Of a stretch of 16,017 nucleotides of DNA, positions 1-6,907 are shown piece by piece. Origin of the DNA: Comamonadaceae bacterium (GTDB taxonomy: Bacteria; Pseudomonadota; Gammaproteobacteria; Burkholderiales; Burkholderiaceae_C); contig CANBRV010000023.1 of assembly GCA_947372005.1 (NCBI GenBank), forward strand, positions 1 to 16,017. The letters run 5' to 3'. The position numbers and the translations under genes were made by a program. The stretch's first letter is position 1. The number at the start of each line of letters is the position of its first letter. Below the pieces are notes generated by a model, which saw nothing but the letters and a program-made list of their open reading frames with translations, was not told the DNA's origin and did not search any database.

Positions 1-369
1 TCGCACGCTATGCAAGTGTGGGTGGGCAACGAGACGCACTTGCGCATCATGGCCGAGCAAGGTAGCAACGGAGCCGTCAGCGGTGTCGCCAACGTGATGC
101 CGCGCTTGGTGCAGCGTTTGACCTCAAAGTTTGATGCGAATGGCTACGACAAAAATCAAGCGGCGCAAGATTTAGCGCGAGTTAAAGCGTTCATCGATAT
201 TTTGAACACGCTGGGTATGGCGGCGACGTTCAAGGCGATCATGGCGATCAAAAATAACGACATGGGTTGGCGACGTGTGCGTCCACCGCTGGTGAGTTTG
301 AGTGACGCTGATTTTGAGCGCCTAGAAGGCATGATGAAGACGTTTGCACTGGACGCAGCCCATGACTGA
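1..369 (+). CDS. DHDPS/NanA-family lyase or aldolase, C-terminal part (5' end outside window)
   Basis: The reading frame is open from base 1 and ends at TGA 367-369, so only the last ~122 residues are present; an internal ATG at base 10 is not the true start. The segment VWVGNETHLRIMAEQGSNG followed by VSGVANVMP matches the late (beta/alpha)8-barrel part of the dihydrodipicolinate synthase / N-acetylneuraminate lyase family, where a G-D/N-D/E stretch is followed by a glycine-rich 'GA.G.is..aNv.P' loop. The rest is the helical C-terminal region. Members form Schiff bases with pyruvate or related keto acids, but the catalytic Lys and Tyr lie upstream of the window, so activity cannot be judged. 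Its 3' end overlaps the start of the kinase gene, which suggests one operon with that kinase and the TRAP importer. Family is fairly sure; substrate unknown. Confidence 0.8.
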   Translation, partial: SHAMQVWVGNETHLRIMAEQGSNGAVSGVANVMPRLVQRLTSKFDANGYDKNQAAQDLARVKAFIDILNTLGMAATFKAIMAIKNNDMGWRRVRPPLVSLSDADFERLEGMMKTFALDAAHD

Positions 370-1261
370 CATGGCCTCTAGCACGCCGTGTGATGTTATT
401 TGCATCGCCAGCTGGAACGCTGATTTAGTCTCGCGCGTGGCGCGCCCCATTGCTCGGGGCGAGACGCTGATGGCGCATTCGTTTGAGATTCAACCTGGCG
501 GAAAAGGATCAAACGCGGCTGTGGCTGCGGCTAGGCAAGGTGCAAAAGTGGGCGTGATCGTCCGGATTGGGGACGATGACTTTGGCCGCATGGCGCGGGC
601 GTTATGGGCACGTGAAGGCATCGTTACAGAGCACGTAGAAGTGGCGGCTAACGAGCCTAGTGGAGTCGCACAAATCCATGTGTTTGATGATGGCGACAAC
701 AGCATTGCCGTTGCCACAGGCGCAGGAGCGGGTCTTGGGCAAGCCAATGTAGATAAGGCCTGCGAGGTTATTCGCTCTGCCAAGGTGGTGATGGCATCTA
801 ACGAAGTGCCGCAAGCGGCAACGCTGGCGGCCTTCAAACTTGCACGCGCAGCAGGTGTTACAACGATTCTTAACCCTGCGCCTGCGATGGATTTGCCAGA
901 TGAGCTCATTGCCTTGTGTGATGTTTTGACACCCAATGAGTCGGAAGCACAGACTTTATTTGGCAAGGGCGCTGCTGCAATTATTGTGACGATGGGGAGC
1001 CAAGGCTGTGCGATTTATCAAAAAGACAAATTAACGAACACCATCACTGGTTGGACGATGAACGTGGTTGACACCATTGGCGCGGGCGATACGTTTACGG
1101 GCGCGTTGGCGGCGGCTATCGCCCGAGGCGAGTCGCTAGATCAGGCTGCGGAATCAGCTAATGCAGCGGCAGCACTTTCCGTCACGGGGCGCGGCGCGAT
1201 CGCGGCGATGCCAACGCTGGCACAATCACAAGCGCTTGAGCAAAAGCTTAAAAATTCTTAA
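362..1261 (+). CDS. PfkB/ribokinase-family carbohydrate kinase
   Basis: This is a cytoplasmic ATP-dependent sugar kinase of the ribokinase type, 299 residues from the ATG at 362. A TTG at 344 in the same frame would add six residues, but the ATG overlaps the stop of the preceding gene by 8 bases, as expected for translational coupling. No strong Shine-Dalgarno is seen for either. The N-terminal PfkB signature has GGKGSN near residues 46-51; later come NPAPA, TPNE and VTMGSQG, and the anion-hole/catalytic motif DTIGAGDTF with the presumed base Asp near residue 243. Compared with E. coli RbsK (from memory) about 18 residues are missing between the TPNE helix and the KG..IVTMGS strand, giving a compact fold there. 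Neighbours suggest a sugar or keto-sugar-acid substrate rather than plain ribose, but specificity is not readable. Confidence 0.88.
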   Translation: MTDMASSTPCDVICIASWNADLVSRVARPIARGETLMAHSFEIQPGGKGSNAAVAAARQGAKVGVIVRIGDDDFGRMARALWAREGIVTEHVEVAANEPSGVAQIHVFDDGDNSIAVATGAGAGLGQANVDKACEVIRSAKVVMASNEVPQAATLAAFKLARAAGVTTILNPAPAMDLPDELIALCDVLTPNESEAQTLFGKGAAAIIVTMGSQGCAIYQKDKLTNTITGWTMNVVDTIGAGDTFTGALAAAIARGESLDQAAESANAAAALSVTGRGAIAAMPTLAQSQALEQKLKNS

Positions 1262-1277
1262 TACCCAAGGAGACAAT

Positions 1278-2255
1278 ATGAAATTGAATCGATTACTTTT
1301 AGCATTGGGCTTGGCCTCAGTGATGTCTTTGGCGACTGCACAAACCATGCTACGCGTTTCCACCCCCGCTGTGCCCGACGATTGGCACGCCAAGATGTGG
1401 ACGGTGATGAAAGACGAATTAGCGAAGACTGCACCCAAGCAATTCGATGTGCAAATTAATTTGAATGCATCGCTGTTTAAGCAAGGTGCAGAGCCTGCTG
1501 CTATGGCGCGTGGCAACTTGGAGCTTTCGGCTATTTCGGCGCAAGATATCGCCAAAATCGTGCCTGAGTATTCAATCTTTACGGCGGGCTACATCATCCG
1601 CGACCCTGCGCATTTAAACAAAGTTCACAGCGGCCCGATTGGCACTGAGATGGCGAAATTGGTGAGCGAAAAAATGGATATCACCATTCTTGCGCCACTG
1701 TACCTTGGCACACGCCAAGTTAATTTGCGCGAAGTAAAAAGCGTGCGCACGCCAGCGGATTTGAAAGGCGTGAAGCTGCGTATGCCAGGCTCCAAAGAGT
1801 GGCTCTTTTTAGGCGAATCTTTGGGCGCAACGCCCACTCCGCTTGCCTTTGGCGAGGTTTATCTGGGGCTTAAAACAGGCACGATTGATGGGCAAGACAA
1901 TCCACTACCCACCGTTAAGTCCGCCAAGTTTTATGAAGTGACTAAAGAGATTGTGATGACCAGCCACTTGATTGATGGCATTTTTATTTCCATCTCCAAT
2001 AAGTCTTGGAACGCGATGAGCAAAGCTAACCAAGCCAAGGTGAAAGCGGCCGCTTTTGCAGCCGCGAAGTACAACGACGAAAATCGCATCAAAGACGAAG
2101 CGCAAATGGTGGACTTCTTCAAATCGCAAGGCTTGGTGGTGATCACGCCAGACGTTCCTGCGTTCCGTACCGCCGTGCAAGCGGCTTACAAAAAATCAGA
2201 TATTTCGCAGACATGGCCAAAGGGATTGCTTGAGCGCATTAATGCGGTGAAGTAA
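1278..2255 (+). CDS. dctP: TRAP transporter substrate-binding protein, DctP/SiaP family
   Basis: This is a periplasmic solute receptor of a tripartite ATP-independent transporter, 325 residues. The start at 1278 is preceded by AAGGAGA at 1267-1273, a strong ribosome binding site 16 bases after the kinase stop. A typical signal peptide is visible: a KLNR n-region, a leucine-rich core and an Ala-Thr-Ala cleavage site before Gln-23. The family core is clear: LKGVKLRMPGS, whose Arg-168 corresponds to the Arg that clamps the ligand carboxylate in SiaP, then GATPTPLAFGEVYLGLKTG and IDGQDNPL. This predicts a carboxylate-bearing ligand. The two membrane subunits follow 4 bases later, completing the transporter. 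The exact ligand (C4-dicarboxylate, sugar acid, aromatic acid) is not determined by these motifs; the nearby kinase and DHDPS-like gene favour a sugar or keto acid. The symbol is a family name. Confidence 0.92.
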   Translation: MKLNRLLLALGLASVMSLATAQTMLRVSTPAVPDDWHAKMWTVMKDELAKTAPKQFDVQINLNASLFKQGAEPAAMARGNLELSAISAQDIAKIVPEYSIFTAGYIIRDPAHLNKVHSGPIGTEMAKLVSEKMDITILAPLYLGTRQVNLREVKSVRTPADLKGVKLRMPGSKEWLFLGESLGATPTPLAFGEVYLGLKTGTIDGQDNPLPTVKSAKFYEVTKEIVMTSHLIDGIFISISNKSWNAMSKANQAKVKAAAFAAAKYNDENRIKDEAQMVDFFKSQGLVVITPDVPAFRTAVQAAYKKSDISQTWPKGLLERINAVK

Positions 2256-2259
2256 GCGA

Positions 2260-2712
2260 ATGTTGCGTATATCTCAACTTGCAAACAAAGCCGCAAGCGC
2301 AGTAGGCGTGGCGCTCTTTGGATTGCTGTTTATCACCTTCATCATCCAAATCATTGCGCGGTTTGTTTTTAATCAGCCGTTGGCGTGGACGGACGAGTTG
2401 GCCGTGGTGCTCTACATCTGGACGGTGCTGTGGTGCGCGGCGTTTGTGGTGCGAGATGGTGAGCATGTGCGCTTTGATTTGGCGTACAACGCGGGGTCTC
2501 CACTTGCGCAGCGCATCATGCGCTTGGTGGGCGCAATCACTCTTGTAGGCCTTGTGGGGTATGGCCTAGCGGGCAACTGGGATTACATCTGGTTTATGCG
2601 GCGCGAAACAACACCCGTGCTGGGCATCTCATTTCTATGGGTGTTTGTGCCGTTTATGTTTTTGCTGGTGAGCTTGGTGGTGAGGAACGTATGGAGTATT
2701 TTCCGTGAGTAA
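2260..2712 (+). CDS. dctQ: TRAP transporter small membrane subunit, DctQ family
   Basis: This 150-residue inner-membrane protein has the four transmembrane helices of DctQ (roughly residues 13-36, 44-65, 85-105 and 122-145). The diagnostic segment between and within helices 2 and 3 is present: WTDELAVVLYIW, then GEHVRFD, with charged residues that in the family lie at the interface with the large subunit and the receptor. It starts 4 bases after the dctP stop, with only a weak purine-rich ribosome site in the end of dctP (GGTGAAG), so coupled translation is likely. Its stop overlaps the GTG start of dctM by 8 bases. Length is in the usual range for DctQ. Family assignment is firm because both partner genes flank it. 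Confidence 0.92.
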   Translation: MLRISQLANKAASAVGVALFGLLFITFIIQIIARFVFNQPLAWTDELAVVLYIWTVLWCAAFVVRDGEHVRFDLAYNAGSPLAQRIMRLVGAITLVGLVGYGLAGNWDYIWFMRRETTPVLGISFLWVFVPFMFLLVSLVVRNVWSIFRE

Positions 2713-4003
2713 CGCGCTTTTATTGATGTTTGCCATCCTCGCAGCGGGCATGGCGATTCGCGTGCCGATTGCTTTTTCTATGTTGGCTGGCGGCATCGCT
2801 TATCTCATTTTTAAAGGCCAAGATCTTGGCCTTGCTGCTGAGCAAGTTTTGAACGGCCTGTACAACGGTTACGTACTCTTGGCCGTGCCGCTCTTTATTT
2901 TTGCCGCCAATGTGATGAATGCAGGCACGATCTCCACGCGTCTGTTTGACTTTGCCAAAGTGCTGGTAGGCCGTATGCGTGGTGGCTTGGCGCAGGTCGA
3001 TATTTTGGTGAGCGTGATTTTTTCGGGTATGAGTGGCAGCGCGATTGCGGATGCGGCAGGTCCTGGACTCGTCACGATTAAAGAGATGCTGAAAAAGCCC
3101 GAGTACACGCCAGGCTTTGCGGGTGCGGTGGTGGTGGCCTCTGCCACCATTGGCCCCATTATTCCGCCGTCGATCCCGATGGTAATTTATGCGCTGGTCT
3201 CAGGCACATCTGTTGGCGCGTTATTTTTGGGCGGCGTGATTCCTGGCTTGCTCATGGCCGTGTTCATGATGATGGGCGTGCACTGGGTTGCAGTCAAACG
3301 CAATATGCCGCGCGACTATTCCATCAAGATGGCGGACGTGCCAGCCATCGTCATGCGCGGGCTGTTGCCACTCTCCTTGCCCGTGGTGCTGCTCGCAGGT
3401 ATTTATTCAGGCGCATTCACACCAACCGAAGCGGCGGCTGTAGCCGCGCTGCACGCGCTTGTACTCGCTGGCATTGTGTACCGCGCACTCGATTGGAAGG
3501 GGTTTTTTGCCGTCACGCTAGAATCCGCACGCGCTAGCACGGTGGTTACGCTCATCATTGCATCTAGCTATTTGATGAACTACGTGTTCACTGCCGAAGG
3601 CGTACCGCAAGCTATGGCGCAGTGGGTCGGTAGCATGGGTCTAACGCAAGTGCAATTCTTGCTGTTAGTCAATGTGATGATGCTCGTGCTCGGTTGCTTT
3701 TTAGACGTGTCGGTCATCCTGCTCGTCTTCGTACCTATGCTGATTCCTGCCGCCAAAATGCTGGGCGTGGATCTGGTTCACTTTGGTGTGGTGGCTGTCG
3801 TCAACATGATGATTGGCATGATCCACCCGCCCTTTGGCATGCTGCTTTTTGTGACGAATGCGCTCACGGGCATTCCGCTCAAAGACATGATCCGCGAGGG
3901 CTGGCTGTTCGTTGGCATCTTGATTGCGGCATTGATGCTGTTTACCTTTGTGCCGCAAATCGTGCTGTGGTTGCCGCAGTCGATGGGTTACAAAACTATT
4001 TAA
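2705..4003 (+). CDS. dctM: TRAP transporter large permease subunit, DctM family
   Basis: This is the 432-residue ion-coupled permease of the TRAP importer, hydrophobic throughout with about 12 membrane segments and re-entrant loops. The start is GTG at 2705 inside the end of dctQ (8-base overlap), with GGAG about ten bases upstream. Family hallmarks: GMSGSAIADAAGPG near residues 100-115, then KPEYTPGFAGAVVVASA, IGPIIPPSIPMVIY and a second repeat with TPTEAAAVAALHALV and MIGMIHPPFGMLLF. These belong to the two inverted repeats that form the sodium and substrate sites of the elevator-type permease. Length matches DctM. It closes the plus-strand operon; its stop lies inside the end of the convergent amidohydrolase gene, leaving no room for a normal terminator. 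Confidence 0.95.
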   Translation: MSNALLLMFAILAAGMAIRVPIAFSMLAGGIAYLIFKGQDLGLAAEQVLNGLYNGYVLLAVPLFIFAANVMNAGTISTRLFDFAKVLVGRMRGGLAQVDILVSVIFSGMSGSAIADAAGPGLVTIKEMLKKPEYTPGFAGAVVVASATIGPIIPPSIPMVIYALVSGTSVGALFLGGVIPGLLMAVFMMMGVHWVAVKRNMPRDYSIKMADVPAIVMRGLLPLSLPVVLLAGIYSGAFTPTEAAAVAALHALVLAGIVYRALDWKGFFAVTLESARASTVVTLIIASSYLMNYVFTAEGVPQAMAQWVGSMGLTQVQFLLLVNVMMLVLGCFLDVSVILLVFVPMLIPAAKMLGVDLVHFGVVAVVNMMIGMIHPPFGMLLFVTNALTGIPLKDMIREGWLFVGILIAALMLFTFVPQIVLWLPQSMGYKTI

Positions 4004-4859
4004 GCCCCAACAACCGCATCGCATTCGTCTTCAAAATCCCCGGCATGACTTCGGGTTTAAAGCCGGCCTCTTGAAAATCTGCCATCCAGCGTTCTGGCGT
4101 GATAAGCGGGTAGTCTGAGCCAAACAGCACACGATCTTTGAGTAGGGTGTTGGCGTAATGGACGAGCTGCTTGGGAAAGTATTTCGGGCTCCAGCCCGAC
4201 AGATCAATCCACACGTTTGGTTTGTGCGTCGCCACCGATAGCGCTTCGTCTTGCCACGGAAAGCTAGGGTGTGCCATCACGATTTGCATATCGGGGAAAT
4301 CCACTGCCACGTCGTCTAAGTGCATGGGGTTAGAGAACTCTAGCCGCAAGCCGCCACCGCAGCGCATCCCAGAGCCAATGCCGCTGTGACCCGTATGGAA
4401 TATGGCGGGCAGCTTGTACTCGTTAATCACTTCGTAGATCGGCCACGCCATTTTGTCGTAAGGGTGAAAGTGCTGCACCGTGGGGTGAAACTTAAAGCCC
4501 TTCACGCCGTGCTCTTCAATCAGCTTGCGTGCTTCGCGCGCGCCCATCTTGCCCTTGTGCGGGTCAATGCTGGCAAAGCACATCATCATGTCGGAGTTGG
4601 CCTTGGCGGCTTCGGCAATTTCTTCGTTGGGGATACGCCTGCGACCCATCTTGGCTTCGGCGTCCACGGTAAACATCACAAGACCAATTTTTTTCTCGCG
4701 GTAATACGCAATGGTTTCGGCAATGGTCGGGCGGCGCGAATTTTTGAAGTACTTGTCCGCAGCGCGGTCGTACTCTTCGCCATAAGCGTCAAAAGGATTC
4801 CAGCAGGAGACTTCTGCGTGGGTGTGGATGTCGATGGCGATTAAATTTTTGTGATCCAT
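3996..4859 (-). CDS. Amidohydrolase-2/ACMSD-family metal-dependent hydrolase or decarboxylase
   Basis: This 287-residue TIM-barrel enzyme belongs to the amidohydrolase-related family (COG2159/PF04909), which includes ACMSD, gamma-resorcylate decarboxylase, 5-carboxyvanillate decarboxylase and 4-oxalomesaconate hydratase. Metal-ligand motifs are visible: IDIHTHAE (His-12, His-14) at the N-terminus, FHTGHSG (His-155, His-158), MAHPSFPW (His-197) and the barrel-end FGSDYP (Asp-249). GFKFHPT near 121-127 is also typical. There is no signal peptide, so it is cytoplasmic. It follows the MobA-like gene by 18 bases with a weak AAAGAG ribosome site, so the two are probably co-transcribed and act on the same aromatic acid or its ring-cleavage product. 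Whether it decarboxylates, hydrates or hydrolyses is not decided by the sequence. Its 3' end overlaps dctM by 8 bases. Confidence 0.85.
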   Translation of the reverse strand: MDHKNLIAIDIHTHAEVSCWNPFDAYGEEYDRAADKYFKNSRRPTIAETIAYYREKKIGLVMFTVDAEAKMGRRRIPNEEIAEAAKANSDMMMCFASIDPHKGKMGAREARKLIEEHGVKGFKFHPTVQHFHPYDKMAWPIYEVINEYKLPAIFHTGHSGIGSGMRCGGGLRLEFSNPMHLDDVAVDFPDMQIVMAHPSFPWQDEALSVATHKPNVWIDLSGWSPKYFPKQLVHYANTLLKDRVLFGSDYPLITPERWMADFQEAGFKPEVMPGILKTNAMRLLGLK

Positions 4860-4877
4860 GGTGGGTTGCTCTTTGTT

Positions 4878-6803
4878 TTACTCTTTAGTTGTCTCAATCA
4901 TAAAGCCAGCGAAGAATGCAGTCAGCGCACCGGTGTCCTCAAGTGGCACGATATGCGCTACATATTGATCGGGACGAACGACAACCATACAGCCCTTGTC
5001 TCGGTTGATGCCGCGCATGTCGAAAATGTCGCCAACGCCTTTATGGTCCACACAAAAAACTTTTGCATGATCTTGCAGACCCAGCTTGCCAGTTTTTGGC
5101 TTCAGCAGTGAAGGCATGTGTTCGTAAGCCAGCTGCTCAAAGGTTTGCTGGAACACAGCGCGAAAGTCGATCACCGCGTCAATATCGTCACCCTTACGTG
5201 TGTGTTTGACGATAGGAGAATGGGCGTTGGTTTCCAGCCAGTCCGCAAGTTTGTGAATGGCTGACCCAGGATTGGAACTATCTGCCTTACTTGCAAACGC
5301 GTAGATGCGCCAGCGTGCATCGGCCTCGGCCACATGGCCAAGTTGCATTTGCTTGGCATCCGACAAACGCACGACAGGTGCTGAGTGGAAGCGGCGCCCA
5401 ATCTCTTCGCCTTTAGCTTGCGCTTGGTGCGCGCTGGCGGCAAACAAATAAGAAGTGTCGTATTTCACAGCCGTACCGCCTGTGAACTCTAGGTTTTCTT
5501 TGAACTGGCGGATGATGCGTGGCTCTTCCGTCCCATCGCGCTCAGCTTGGGTGGTAGCTGCTGACATCACGCGCGACCATTTGTGATCCGTCTCAACCAA
5601 TCGTTTGGCCTCAGTCAAACGCTCCTTCGAGTAACTGCTGAGCAAGCTGGCATTGGCACGGCCTTGGAGGACATGCACCAGTTTCCAGCCGAGGTTGAAC
5701 GTGTCTTGCATGGATACGTTCATGCCCTGACCTGCTTTGGGAGAGTGGGTATGACAGGCATCGCCTGCGGTGAACACACGCGGATTTCGGTCAATGCCTT
5801 CGGGCACGTCATCAAATCGGTCGGTGATGCTGTGGCCGATATCGTAGATAGACCACCAGACCACTTCTTTCACGTCGATTGAATAAGGCTTGATGATGCG
5901 ATTCGCTGCTGCAATCATGTCCTCTTGCGTGAGCTTGCGCTGTGCCGCTTTTTCGTCGGGGCGGAGCTTGTCGAGTTCAACATACATGCGGAACACATAG
6001 CCACCTTCGCGCGGCAAGATGAGCACGTTGCCTTCGTTGGCAGAAGAGATCAAGCACTTCTGGCGCACATCAGGGAAATCGGTGTTGGCCAAAATGTCCA
6101 TCACCCCCCAGGCTTGATGGGCTGCATCACCATGCAACTCGCCGCCAATCGCTTTACGTACGGCTGAATGAGCACCATCGCATCCGACGACGTAGTTGGC
6201 ACGAATGGTTCGTGTTGCCCACCAGTTCACACCGCTGGCGTCTCTCAAAGTCACCGTCACAGGGTGATCGTCGGTCGTTGGATCAATAGTCAGTCCAACA
6301 ACCTCCCAGCCGTAATCTGGCTCAAGTCGCGAAGGAGAGTTTTTCATGACATTGAGGAACAGTTCATGCAGCCTTGCCTGATTAATCAGAATATGCGGCA
6401 TTTCCGAGCTGTCGTCGGCGACGTCCTGCACACGGCCAACGCGCTTAATGTGCTCTGGGTTTTTGGGGTCTGGCATCCAAAACGCAGTTTGATTGACCCA
6501 GTAGGTTTCGCGCTTGACCTTGTCAGCAAATCCAAACGCTTGAAACATTTCCATCGTGCGTGTGTTGATGCCGTCAGCCTTACCTTTGATGATGTTGCTA
6601 GGCATGCGCTCGACAATCATCGTCTCGATCTCTGGGAACCGTGACAACTGCGCGGCAAGACACAAACCAGCTGGCCCAGTTCCAGAAATGAGCACATCAA
6701 CTTTTTCGGGCAATGGCTCGTTGATGCCGCGATTACGACGGTTTGGCGCTGCTTCCTTGATGTCAGGGTTGCCACCGCGAAAGCCATTTTTATAGAACTG
6801 CAT
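4878..6803 (-). CDS. mobA: FAD-dependent aromatic hydroxylase, MobA-like (3-hydroxybenzoate 4-monooxygenase family)
   Basis: This 641-residue flavoprotein hydroxylase belongs to the phenol 2-monooxygenase/MobA group. The start at 6803 is chosen because AAAGGAGA lies just upstream and because MQFYKNGFR.GNP aligns with the MobA N-terminus; a TTG ten codons earlier is less likely. It has the Rossmann motif GTGPAG (residues 41-46), the conserved CDG of the aromatic-hydroxylase DG motif (208-210), the GDACHTHSPKAGQGMN flavin motif (Gly-347, Asp-348) and a C-terminal thioredoxin-like domain ending in VVVRPDQYVA. Length is almost that of Comamonas MobA (639), and the Asp, Lys and Tyr that I recall contacting 3-hydroxybenzoate are kept in context (KADGI, VRQKC, RMYVELDKL). 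The likely reaction is NAD(P)H- and O2-dependent conversion of 3-hydroxybenzoate to protocatechuate; a related phenolic acid is possible. It is divergent from a LysR-type regulator. Confidence 0.8.
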   Translation of the reverse strand: MQFYKNGFRGGNPDIKEAAPNRRNRGINEPLPEKVDVLISGTGPAGLCLAAQLSRFPEIETMIVERMPSNIIKGKADGINTRTMEMFQAFGFADKVKRETYWVNQTAFWMPDPKNPEHIKRVGRVQDVADDSSEMPHILINQARLHELFLNVMKNSPSRLEPDYGWEVVGLTIDPTTDDHPVTVTLRDASGVNWWATRTIRANYVVGCDGAHSAVRKAIGGELHGDAAHQAWGVMDILANTDFPDVRQKCLISSANEGNVLILPREGGYVFRMYVELDKLRPDEKAAQRKLTQEDMIAAANRIIKPYSIDVKEVVWWSIYDIGHSITDRFDDVPEGIDRNPRVFTAGDACHTHSPKAGQGMNVSMQDTFNLGWKLVHVLQGRANASLLSSYSKERLTEAKRLVETDHKWSRVMSAATTQAERDGTEEPRIIRQFKENLEFTGGTAVKYDTSYLFAASAHQAQAKGEEIGRRFHSAPVVRLSDAKQMQLGHVAEADARWRIYAFASKADSSNPGSAIHKLADWLETNAHSPIVKHTRKGDDIDAVIDFRAVFQQTFEQLAYEHMPSLLKPKTGKLGLQDHAKVFCVDHKGVGDIFDMRGINRDKGCMVVVRPDQYVAHIVPLEDTGALTAFFAGFMIETTKE

Positions 6804-6832
6804 CAGCTTCTCCTTTAATTTGATTGCTCTCA

Positions 6833-6861
6833 ACTATCGCGGCACAGCACTATTGCGTAAA
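6833..6861 (-). promoter_or_regulatory. Candidate promoter of the MobA-like operon
   Basis: On the minus strand TTTACG (6861-6856) and GATAGT (6838-6833) are separated by 17 bases and each matches the sigma-70 consensus at four of six positions. This puts the transcription start near 6826, upstream of the ribosome site at about 6809-6816. The -35 overlaps the short dyad GCGT-AA-ACGC, which would suit an activator-dependent promoter. Weak match; identified by eye. Confidence 0.3.
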
Positions 6862-6867
6862 CGCTAG
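6850..6867. promoter_or_regulatory. Candidate LysR-type binding site (imperfect dyad)
   Basis: The stretch contains GCGT-AA-ACGC (6855-6864) flanked by CTA on the left and TAG on the right with slightly unequal spacing. It also contains a T-N11-A pattern (6854 to 6866), the loose consensus of LysR sites. It lies at the proposed -35 of the divergent hydroxylase operon, where a LysR activator would be expected to bind. Short motifs of this type occur by chance, so this is a candidate. Confidence 0.3.
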
Positions 6868-6882
6868 AAATTCAATAATGAC

Positions 6883-6899
6883 TATATTATTTTTATATA
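6883..6899. promoter_or_regulatory. AT-rich inverted repeat before the LysR gene (possible operator or -10 region)
   Basis: TATAT (6883-6887) and ATATA (6895-6899) form a perfect 5-base inverted repeat with a 7-base T-rich spacer, inside an A+T run directly upstream of the chosen LysR start at 6908. TATACT at 6896-6901 also resembles a -10 element. Together these fit an autoregulated regulator promoter with little or no leader, but AT-rich symmetry alone is weak evidence. Confidence 0.3.
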
Positions 6900-6907
6900 C
6901 TAGTCAG

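Noticed and set aside
490..966. Open minus-strand frame of 158 codons opposite the kinase gene
   Set aside because: It lies entirely inside a gene with clear PfkB motifs, has no family features and is low in recognisable structure; it is a shadow frame.
1161..1277. Longer start for the DctP gene, 39 codons upstream
   Set aside because: It overlaps the kinase gene and adds an arginine-rich stretch before the signal peptide; the ATG at 1278 has a strong ribosome binding site.
3694..4074. Plus-strand frame running past the dctM stop
   Set aside because: It is a shifted reading of dctM, Trp/His/Cys rich and without membrane segments, continuing only by chance into the antisense of the amidohydrolase gene.
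4386..4844. Open plus-strand frame of 152 codons opposite the amidohydrolase gene
   Set aside because: His- and Val-rich translation without domain logic, fully antisense to a gene with intact metal ligands; shadow frame.
6168..6644. Open plus-strand frame of 158 codons opposite the MobA-like gene
   Set aside because: No ribosome site or family motif, and the opposite strand encodes a full-length flavoprotein; shadow frame.
6804..6833. TTG start giving ten more residues on the MobA-like protein
   Set aside because: The ATG at 6803 has AAAGGAGA at the right distance and matches the N-terminus of the family.
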